In this document: positions 29,593-36,026 of the stretch, piece by piece | Numbering within the stretch: the first letter of the stretch is position 1 | Layout: every line of letters begins with the position of its first letter | From: Curtobacterium pusillum | GTDB lineage: Bacteria; Actinomycetota; Actinomycetes; Actinomycetales; Microbacteriaceae | Reading direction: 5' to 3' | Length of the DNA: 36,026 nt | Assembly (NCBI RefSeq): GCF_013359865.1 | Contig: NZ_JABMCE010000049.1 | Span: 1 to 36,026, forward strand | Notes under the pieces: generated by a model | What the model saw: only the letters and a program-made list of their open reading frames with translations | The model's database searches: none | What the model was told of the DNA's origin: nothing | Program-made: the position numbers and the translations under genes

Positions 29593-30870
29593 TCAGCGGA
29601 AGAGCTGCTCGCCGATGTACGAGCCCTTGCGCGGCGCCGGCGGGACGGCGAACACCGCGGAGCCGATGTGCGAGACGTACTCGTTCAGGCGGTCCGACGC
29701 CCCGAGCTTCCGCTGCAGACGCGTGAAGTGCTCGGGGTCGTTCATGTACGCCGTGAACAGCAGTCCGGCGTCGAGCTGCCCGTACTGGTTCAGCCCGTCC
29801 GTGTAGTTGTACGGACGCCGGAGGATCTTCACGCCATCGTTCGCCTCGTGCGCGGCGAGGGCGATGTGCGACCTCGGGTCGATCTTCTCGGTCCCGTCCG
29901 ACGCAGTCGCGGCGAAGTCCGGCGTGGTGTGCTCGGAACCACCCGACAGCGGTGCCCCCTCGATCTTCGTCCGGCCGAAGACGCGCTGCTGGTCGCTGAC
30001 GACGTCGGCGTCCCAGATCTCGATGTTCATCCGGATCTTCCGCGCCACCTGGTACGTGCCGCCGGTCATCCATCCCGCACCCTCGCCGGCGTCGTCGACC
30101 CAGACGAAGCGGTCGTAGTCCGCGTCGGTGGTGATGTTGCGGGTGCCGTCTTTGAACCCCATGAGGTTCCGCGGCGTGGACTGGTGCGGCCCGGCCGAGG
30201 CGCGACCGAAGCCGAGCACGGTCCACCGCACGGTCGCGGTTCCCCGGGCCATCCGGGCCAGGTCGCGAACGGCGTGGTACGCCACCTGCGGGTCGTCGGC
30301 GCAGGCCTGCAGCGAGAGGTCGCCCCCGGTGAGGCTCTCGTCGAGGTTGTCGCTCGGCAGGGTCGGGATCGCGGCGAGGTGCGCCGGCTTCCTCGAGGCG
30401 AGGCCGAAGCGCTCGTCGAAGATCCCGGGGCCCAGCCCGACCGTGACCGTGAGGGACGCGGGGCCGAGGTCGAGCGCCTCCCCCGTGTCCGCACCGACGC
30501 CGTCGCCGTGCGCCGGTTCGACGCTGCCGACGGTCTTGCCGGCCTGGAGCTGCGCGATCGACGCCGACCACCGGGCGAGGAGCACCTGGAGGTCGGTCGC
30601 CAGGCTCGACGAGACGTCGAAGGTCATGAACACGCAGTACCGCTGGGGCGCGGTCCGCACCCCGCCCTGCGGCGAGCGAGCCGCGGTCGCGTAGAACGGG
30701 TGGCTCTGCGAGAGGTCGATCGACTCGTCGCCGTTCGCCGCCGCGGTGAACGGGTCCACGCCGGTCGCGGCGGTGGCCCCGGCGACGCCCGCGACCGCTC
30801 CGACGCCGGCGCCCGCCGCGGCGAGACCCGCACCGAACAGCCCGCGCCGGGAGACGTGCGGCCTCGTCAC
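29593..30870 (-). CDS. efeB: Tat-exported dye-decolorizing peroxidase EfeB
   Basis: A 425-residue heme peroxidase of the EfeUOB system. The twin-arginine signal SRRGLF (7-12) is followed by an Ala/Gly-rich hydrophobic stretch. It has the DyP family motif GFKDG (238-242, catalytic Asp241) and a later block IDPRSHIALAAHE with candidate heme-ligand His. It acts outside the membrane, probably oxidising ferrous iron or handling heme iron for uptake. GTG start overlaps the efeO stop by 4 bases. Confidence 0.92.
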   Translation of the reverse strand: MTRPHVSRRGLFGAGLAAAGAGVGAVAGVAGATAATGVDPFTAAANGDESIDLSQSHPFYATAARSPQGGVRTAPQRYCVFMTFDVSSSLATDLQVLLARWSASIAQLQAGKTVGSVEPAHGDGVGADTGEALDLGPASLTVTVGLGPGIFDERFGLASRKPAHLAAIPTLPSDNLDESLTGGDLSLQACADDPQVAYHAVRDLARMARGTATVRWTVLGFGRASAGPHQSTPRNLMGFKDGTRNITTDADYDRFVWVDDAGEGAGWMTGGTYQVARKIRMNIEIWDADVVSDQQRVFGRTKIEGAPLSGGSEHTTPDFAATASDGTEKIDPRSHIALAAHEANDGVKILRRPYNYTDGLNQYGQLDAGLLFTAYMNDPEHFTRLQRKLGASDRLNEYVSHIGSAVFAVPPAPRKGSYIGEQLFR

Positions 30871-32096
30871 GCGGTGGCGACCTTCTCGGCCAGGCGGGAC
30901 AGCGGGTCCTGCAGCGCCTGGACCTGCTGCGAGATCGTGTTCGCGTCCGAGGCCTTCGTCGCCGCGTCCCAGGTGTCGAAGCCGCCGAGGTCGTCCGCGT
31001 TGCGGTAGTCGTCCATGAGCGCGTTCGTCGCGTCGAACTGCTTCGCGATCTGCTTCGTGAGGGTCGGGTCGAGCTTGGTCAGGCCCGGCTTGAGGTACGC
31101 GAAGGCCTGACGAGCGCCCTCGACGTTGGCGGCGAGGTCGACGAGGTCGATGTGGCTGTAGGCCTCCTCCTCGCCGGTGATCTTGTTCGACTGGACCTCC
31201 TCGAGCAGGCCGGCTGCGCCGTTCGCGAGGTCCTCGGGCTTGTAGTCGAGCGTCGGCACGAGCTTCGCGAGCAGCTGGACGTTCGTCGTCAGTTCGGCGG
31301 CGGTCTTCTTCGTCGTGTCGGTGATCGCGCCGGCCTGGAACAGGTCCTTCTCGACGGCGTGGAAGCCGCTCCAGCCGACGGCGTCGTCGAGGTTCGAGGC
31401 GCGCATGTCGATGAGGTAGTCGAGGTTGCCGGCGTTGTCGGTGGCCTTGTACCCCTTCTTGACGAAGCCGTCGACGTCGCTCTCGACGTGCTCGTAGAAC
31501 GGCCGGGCGTTCGCGTAGTCGGTCTTCGCCGCGTCGAGGTCGCCCTCGTCGACGTCGGCCTGCAGCTGCTTCACCGCGGCGACCATGTCGGTGACCTGGC
31601 CGTCGACGTACTCGGCGTAGCCCTTCGTGCCCTCGTCGAGGAGCGTCGCGGCGCTGCTGTTCGCCGTCGAGGTCACCTTGCCCGTGACCGTGAAGTCGGT
31701 GAGCTCCTGGTCGGCACCGGGGCAGTACACCTGGTACTTCCCGCCGGTGAGGGTGGCGGTGAACCGCACGGCGTCGAGGCCGGGCGCGAGGTTCTCCTTC
31801 TCGCCGAGGATCCGCTGGTCCTGCAGCAGCTCGACCTCGGTGATGGCGGTCGACGACTCGTTCTTCACGGTGAACGTGACCGGGCCGGCCGGGACCTTCG
31901 TCTCGGACACGGCGCACTTGTCGGATCCGTCGTTCGTCAGGGTGACGGAGACCCGGGAGACCTTGCCGGAGCTGCTCGCGTCGTCGCTCGCCGACGTGGA
32001 CGAGTTCGCACACCCGGTCAGGGCGAGGGCGGTGACGACGCCGAGGGCGCCGAGGGTGGTCAGGGGGCGGGCGCTGGCAGTCCTACCGAACGGCAT
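30867..32096 (-). CDS. efeO: Iron-uptake lipoprotein EfeO (cupredoxin + M75 domains)
   Basis: 409 residues. Lipoprotein signal with lipobox ALTGC (Cys29). N-terminal cupredoxin domain (~45-145) with Cys61 and Cys125 (KYQVYCPGADQEL). C-terminal M75 peptidase-like domain (~150-409) with the metal-binding HXXE at 246-249 (GFHAVEKDLF). It binds iron outside the membrane and passes it to the permease. The start overlaps the efeU end by 14 bases. Confidence 0.92.
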   Translation of the reverse strand: MPFGRTASARPLTTLGALGVVTALALTGCANSSTSASDDASSSGKVSRVSVTLTNDGSDKCAVSETKVPAGPVTFTVKNESSTAITEVELLQDQRILGEKENLAPGLDAVRFTATLTGGKYQVYCPGADQELTDFTVTGKVTSTANSSAATLLDEGTKGYAEYVDGQVTDMVAAVKQLQADVDEGDLDAAKTDYANARPFYEHVESDVDGFVKKGYKATDNAGNLDYLIDMRASNLDDAVGWSGFHAVEKDLFQAGAITDTTKKTAAELTTNVQLLAKLVPTLDYKPEDLANGAAGLLEEVQSNKITGEEEAYSHIDLVDLAANVEGARQAFAYLKPGLTKLDPTLTKQIAKQFDATNALMDDYRNADDLGGFDTWDAATKASDANTISQQVQALQDPLSRLAEKVATA

Positions 32097-33672
32097 ACTC
32101 GGGGCTCCTCGTGGGATCGTCCGTGCGTGGTCCTCGCATCGGATCGGTTTCGGGGGTGGTGGTCGTGGGCTCGGGTCGGCGACGCCGGTCCCGCAGGGCG
32201 AGCAGCGCCTGGGCGGCTGCCGCGACGCCCAGGGCGATCGGCAACCAGGCCTTCCAGAGCAGCAGTTCGGCGGCGCGCGTGTCCGCGGTCGCCACCGCGG
32301 TGGCGGACCGCTGGACGCTGGCGTCGGACACGGACCAGACGGTCCGGTCCAGCGTGGTCGTGCGAGCGGACGGGAGGCCCCCATCGCGCAGGGTGAGCAC
32401 CGTGCGTTCCGTGCGACTCGCGTCCAGGACCCCACCCCGGACCGTCCACAGGGTGACGGTGTCGCGGACGGCCCAGCGGGCGGTGAACGGGCCGGGGTTC
32501 GTCGACGGTGAGATGCCGACGGGCACGCGGCCGAACAGGTCGACGAGGTCGTCGAGCGTGAGCGTGGACGACTGCCGGTCCGCCGAGCCGTCCTCGGTGA
32601 GCCGCCAGCGGTCCGCGATCACGCCCGCGCGGGTGACGTGGCGGTGGGCCGACGCGGGCAGGGCGAGTTGCGCCTCCCGGCCGTTCTCCCGTGTGCGGAG
32701 CACTGCCGTCGCGCCGTCGACCGAGGCGGTGACGGAGCCGGCGTCGCCGGTCACGGCGATCGTGCGGGGCAGGTCGACGCCGCCCGTCGGTACGCCGACC
32801 GCGAGCGCCGCCGCGGCGACCGCGAGGACGCCGGCGGTCACCATCCGGACGGCGGGGAAGCGTGTCGGCGACGGACGCCAGGCGCGCGGCCAGAGCGAGA
32901 TCGCGAGGACGGGGACGACGTAGAGCACCCAGCCGAGGACCTCGATGACGCGGGGGTCCGGCGGGATGCCGAGGACGCCGGTGACGAGGGCGCCCTGCAC
33001 GGAGCCGTTCGGGGCGAGCCAGGCGAGGTCGAGGGTGCGCTGCTGACCGATGACGATCCAGCCCGCCTCGTGCGCACGACGGAGCACGGTCAGCACGAGG
33101 CCGCCGGCGACGAACACGAGGAAGATCCCGGTGCCGGTGAAGAACTTCGACAGGTTCAGCCGGACGCCGCCGGTGTAGATGCCGTACCCGATCACGACGG
33201 CGCCCGCGATGCCGATGACCGCGCCGAGGGCCGCGAGCCCGGTGTCCGATGAGGCCTGGAACGTGGCGAGCAGGAACACCGCGGTCTCGAAGCCCTCCTT
33301 CAGGACCGCGAGGAACGCCATGCCGGCGAGCGCCCACGCGGTGCCGCGGCCGAGCGCCTCGGTCGCGCTCGCCTCGAGCTCCTTCGTCAGGGTGCGCGCG
33401 TGCGTGCGCATCCAGACGATCATGCCGGTGACGAAGACGACGGCGACGATGCCGATGACCGCCTCCATCCCCTCCTGCTGCGCCTGCGGAAGGGCCTGCT
33501 CGACGACCTGCAGGCCGAAGCCGACCGCCACGCTGAGCACGACGGCGATCCCGACGCCGAGCCACATGGGCGCGAGGGGCACGCGGTTGCGACGGAGGAA
33601 CGCGGCGATGATGCCGACGATGAGCGTCGCTTCGAGGCCTTCGCGGAGGCCGATGACGAGAGTGGCGAGCAT
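32083..33672 (-). CDS. efeU: EfeU/FTR1 iron permease with extra C-terminal extracellular domain
   Basis: 529 residues, about 250 longer than the usual ~280. The permease part (1-280, seven helices) has the two Fe-binding motifs REGLE (10-14) and KEGFE (125-129, Lys in place of the usual Arg). After the last permease helix come another helix (~288-305), a soluble beta-rich region (~310-465; TIAVTGDAGSVTASVDGATA, TLRDGGLPSARTTTLDRTVW), a final helix (~473-492) and a basic cytoplasmic tail. The added part may dock EfeO or EfeB. First gene of the operon, four bases below an iron box. Confidence 0.92.
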   Translation of the reverse strand: MLATLVIGLREGLEATLIVGIIAAFLRRNRVPLAPMWLGVGIAVVLSVAVGFGLQVVEQALPQAQQEGMEAVIGIVAVVFVTGMIVWMRTHARTLTKELEASATEALGRGTAWALAGMAFLAVLKEGFETAVFLLATFQASSDTGLAALGAVIGIAGAVVIGYGIYTGGVRLNLSKFFTGTGIFLVFVAGGLVLTVLRRAHEAGWIVIGQQRTLDLAWLAPNGSVQGALVTGVLGIPPDPRVIEVLGWVLYVVPVLAISLWPRAWRPSPTRFPAVRMVTAGVLAVAAAALAVGVPTGGVDLPRTIAVTGDAGSVTASVDGATAVLRTRENGREAQLALPASAHRHVTRAGVIADRWRLTEDGSADRQSSTLTLDDLVDLFGRVPVGISPSTNPGPFTARWAVRDTVTLWTVRGGVLDASRTERTVLTLRDGGLPSARTTTLDRTVWSVSDASVQRSATAVATADTRAAELLLWKAWLPIALGVAAAAQALLALRDRRRRPEPTTTTPETDPMRGPRTDDPTRSPEYAVR

Positions 33673-33675
33673 GAC

Positions 33676-33694
33676 GAAGGTGAGGCTAACCTAA
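33676..33694 (-). promoter_or_regulatory. DtxR/IdeR-type iron box
   Basis: Minus strand TTAGGTTAGCCTCACCTTC matches the 19-base consensus TTAGGTTAGGCTAACCTAA at 15 positions. It sits just upstream of the efeU ATG, so iron-loaded DtxR/IdeR should repress efeUOB. It is 39 bases from the divergent TRIC-type gene. Confidence 0.8.
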
Positions 33695-33732
33695 CCAGCG
33701 GTCGACTCGCCACTCCCCGGCGGTGAGGTTTG

Positions 33733-34530
33733 ATGGTTCTCATGAACCTGCTGTCCGTCGAGGGCCTGGCCTCCGTCACGAACGTGCTCGACCTCGCCGG
33801 GGTGTTCGCATCGGCGCTGCTCGGCGGATCACTGGCGCGGACGATGGACTTCGACCTGTTCGGGTTCCTGGTCGTGGGCTTCGTCTCCGGGCTCGGCGGC
33901 GGCATGCTCCGCGACACCCTGCTGCAGAACGGGCCGCCCGTCGCGCTCGTCGACCCGCTCTACGCCCCGGTCGCGGTTGCCGGAGCGCTCATCGCGTTCT
34001 TCGTCTCGTTCTCCGAGCTCACCTGGGACCGGCTGTTCACCGTGCTCGACGCGGCCGTCATCGGGTTCTGGTCGGTCGTCGGGGTGCAGCGGACGTTCGA
34101 CGCCGGCCTCGAGTGGCCCGCCGCCATCATCATGGGGACGATCACAGCGGTCGGCGGCGGTGCGATGCGGGACCTGCTGCTCCGACGGGTACCGGCGGTG
34201 TTCGGCGGCAACGCGCTCTACGCCACCGTGGCCGTCGCCGCGTCGGCCGTGATGGTGATCGCGTCACACCTCGGGTCTGCCTCGATCGGGATCATCGCGG
34301 CGATCGTGCTGTCCCTCGGGCTGCGGTGGGGTGCCGTCCGGCGGGGCTGGGGGTTGCCGAACGGCCGCGACTGGCAGCCGAAGTCCACGCTCGGCGCACT
34401 CCTGCAGCGCGGACGGCGGCTGCGGCCGGACGCGATCCGGCTGCTGCGCCGCCCGGGTCGTCGGACCGGTGCCGGCAGCGTGCACCACGAGAACGAGTCG
34501 GGCGGGGGCGACGGGCGAACCGACATCTGA
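33733..34530 (+). CDS. TRIC-type membrane protein (UPF0126 family)
   Basis: 265 residues, seven predicted helices in two related halves. Each half has the family's glycine block: VSGLGGGMLRDTLLQ (first) and ITAVGGGAMRDLLLRRVPAV (second), the repeated GGGxxRD signature of trimeric intracellular cation channel / YicG-type proteins. The C-terminal ~65 residues are basic and disordered, longer than usual. The ATG at 33733 follows GGTGAGG; ATG at 33742 is possible. Possible transport of glycine or cations is inferred only from family. Confidence 0.88.
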   Translation: MVLMNLLSVEGLASVTNVLDLAGVFASALLGGSLARTMDFDLFGFLVVGFVSGLGGGMLRDTLLQNGPPVALVDPLYAPVAVAGALIAFFVSFSELTWDRLFTVLDAAVIGFWSVVGVQRTFDAGLEWPAAIIMGTITAVGGGAMRDLLLRRVPAVFGGNALYATVAVAASAVMVIASHLGSASIGIIAAIVLSLGLRWGAVRRGWGLPNGRDWQPKSTLGALLQRGRRLRPDAIRLLRRPGRRTGAGSVHHENESGGGDGRTDI

Positions 34531-34805
34531 GGGTGTCATCCGACCGCGGGCGGAGGTAGCATCGGTACCGCCGGGTATCGATCCGGCGCACGTCGTCCGC
34601 TCACGCACCGACGCTGCCCGAACGCGGCGGTTCCGAACGGACGTGTGGATGGGGGCTTCGCTGATGCCGCGCGGGATCAGACGCGCGGCGCGGCAGGTCT
34701 CCCGGCGCAGCGTGTCCCCAGCAGAATGGTCGTGACCCACCACCACGCCAGCCCGACGAAGCCGGACCCGACGGACCGCGGCGGGCCCCGTCGAACCAGG
34801 AACCG

Positions 34806-35429
34806 ATGAGCGACGACGCCCCCGACTCCCCCACTCCCGACTGGCCCACGCCTCGGACGCCCCGCGCCGAGGTCCGCGAGCGCCTGCTGACCGCCGGCGC
34901 CGAGGTGTTCGCCGAACAGGGCGTGCACGAGGCCCGGATCGACGAGGTCGCCGCGCGTGCGGGGTTCAGCAAGGGAGCGGTGTACTCGAACTTCTCCTCG
35001 AAGGAGGACCTCGTCGCGCAGGTCATGCAGCGCGCGACGAACCTGGTGCTCGGCTCGCTGCGGGAGCTCGTCCGGGCCGACATCGCCGCCGTGGACATCG
35101 GCGACGTGGTCCGGGCGGCGTTCGGGCGGAACGACCAGAGCGCGCAGTTCGCCCTGCTGTCGGAGTTCCGCGGGTACGCGATCCGGCACCCCGAGTTCCT
35201 GCCCGAGTTCGTCCGGCACCGCCGGGCACTGCACGACGGGGTGCTCGAGCTCGTGCAGCTGTGGTTCGGGGCGCACCCGGACATCGATCCCGGCATGCCG
35301 CTCGAGGACCTCTCCACGGCGCTCATCGGGGCGAACGTCGGGATCGTGTTCGACGCGGCGGCGCTGCCCGGGGTGGACCCGGGCGAGGTCGTCGCGGGCC
35401 TGGTCGAGGCGGTCGTCCGCCGGCGCTGA
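34806..35429 (+). CDS. TetR-family transcriptional regulator
   Basis: 207 residues. The N-terminal TetR helix-turn-helix is at ~20-68 (RERLLTAGAEVFAEQGVHEA, DEVAARAGFSKGAVYSNFSS KEDL), preceded by a Pro/Asp-rich arm. A helical ligand-binding domain follows (EFRGYAIRHPEFLPEFVRHR). The 275 bases upstream show no clear operator. A 27-codon frame (34726-34809) overlaps its start by ATGA but looks non-protein-like. Target and ligand unknown. Confidence 0.88.
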   Translation: MSDDAPDSPTPDWPTPRTPRAEVRERLLTAGAEVFAEQGVHEARIDEVAARAGFSKGAVYSNFSSKEDLVAQVMQRATNLVLGSLRELVRADIAAVDIGDVVRAAFGRNDQSAQFALLSEFRGYAIRHPEFLPEFVRHRRALHDGVLELVQLWFGAHPDIDPGMPLEDLSTALIGANVGIVFDAAALPGVDPGEVVAGLVEAVVRRR

Positions 35430-35478
35430 TGTCCGCGCGGGCTCGCCGCCCCGGACGGAGGCGGCCCGGCGGGCCACG

Positions 35479-36026
35479 TCACGCCGGGCGGCGGCGCGTC
35501 CGACGACCGTCGTGCGACCACGCCGACGACGGCAGCAGGCTCGGCGGCAGCAGGCGCGACCGGAGCACACGCGCACCGGAGGCCGACGCGTCCAGGGCGA
35601 CCCGCGCCTCCTGGACGGCGACCAGCAGCGCCCCCGTGTCCACCGACGCTGCCCCGCCCGCGGCGAAGCGTTCCCGGTCGACCGCATCGACCACGGTGTC
35701 GAGGTGCGGCAGCACCGCCTCGGGCACCGACGGCCGGAGCCGACCGAGCACCGCTCGTGCCGTGCGTGCCACGGCCGCCGGGTCGCCCGGTGGGGCGATC
35801 CCCGGAGCGTGTCCGTGGTCGGCGACGTCGTCGAGGACCTCGCGCCAGGCGTTCACGGCCGGTGATCTGCCGGAGCGGATCGCACCGAGCCGCGACCGGC
35901 GCCGGGATGCCCGGACGACCGCCGGGGACACGAGGAGCGCGACCGCGAGCAGGATGCCGACGGCGAGGCCGAGCGGGCCGTTGCCACCGCCGCTCGTCGA
36001 GCCGGCGGCCCCGGGCGCCGCGGACG
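35479..36026 (-). CDS. C-terminal part of a transglutaminase-type membrane protein (partial)
   Basis: The 5' end lies beyond the right edge. The visible 181 residues begin with a Gly/Ser-rich linker, then a membrane helix (GPLGLAVGILLAVALLVSPA), a basic stop-transfer (VVRASRRRSRLGA), and a cytoplasmic helical domain (NAWREVLDDVADHGHAPGIA; AVARTARAVLGRLRPSVPEA). This last-helix-plus-AWREV layout is typical of the C-terminus of TgpA-like transglutaminase-domain proteins of Actinobacteria. The catalytic domain is not in view, so the name rests on the tail only. Confidence 0.6.
   Translation of the reverse strand, partial: SAAPGAAGSTSGGGNGPLGLAVGILLAVALLVSPAVVRASRRRSRLGAIRSGRSPAVNAWREVLDDVADHGHAPGIAPPGDPAAVARTARAVLGRLRPSVPEAVLPHLDTVVDAVDRERFAAGGAASVDTGALLVAVQEARVALDASASGARVLRSRLLPPSLLPSSAWSHDGRRTRRRPA

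Noticed and set aside
34726..34809. A 27-codon frame overlapping the TetR start by ATGA
   Set aside because: No ribosome site, His/Pro/Arg-rich sequence with no hydrophobic or folded segment, and no other support than the overlap.

Overview
The window is high-GC actinobacterial chromosome, most like Microbacteriaceae (Curtobacterium-type). The clues are strong G/C third-position bias, an LAXTG-type cell-wall sorting signal, a DtxR/IdeR-type iron box and GGGGCTTTC-type terminators. The genus is an inference from overall protein character, not a search result.

Layout. (1) 22-2560: an M20-family amidohydrolase with an overlapping RpiR-type regulator, then a small membrane protein. (2) 2919-20464: a compact, apparently complete siphovirus-type prophage in a tRNA-Arg(ACG) gene, bounded by an identical 36-bp repeat. 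The excised circle would be 17,510 bp. Integrase lies at the left end and the repressor at the right end, both on the plus strand. Everything else is one long minus-strand block: HTH/excisionase-like gene, replication-like HTH protein, small early proteins, HNH-kinase fusion, terminase, portal, fused protease-capsid, connectors, tail genes with a -1 frameshift, lysis genes and a terminal cargo gene. Most neighbours overlap by 1 to 4 bases (TGATG, ATGA, GTGA). (3) 20527-26817: tRNA-Arg, a dienelactone-hydrolase-like gene and zwf on the minus strand, divergent from an oxidoreductase / sugar isomerase / TPP-enzyme cluster. (4) 26909-29260: a secreted, wall-anchored 5'-nucleotidase. (5) 29593-33694: efeU-efeO-efeB iron uptake behind an iron box. 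(6) 33733-36026: a TRIC-type membrane protein, a TetR regulator and the 3' end of a transglutaminase-type gene that runs off the window.

Main finding. The attachment core lies inside the 3' end of the repressor gene. In the lysogen the repressor has 108 residues and stops inside the host tRNA gene. Joining the two prophage ends in silico (attP) removes that stop and adds 23 codons that end in DEDVAA, a C-terminus resembling ssrA-type degradation tags (-LAA/-VAA). The new stop overlaps by 4 bases a 27-codon membrane-peptide gene, which overlaps the integrase start by 4 bases. This repressor-peptide-integrase operon exists only in the excised phage. It has the architecture of the integration-dependent immunity switch known from mycobacteriophages such as BPs, in what looks like a 17.5-kb Microbacteriaceae prophage.
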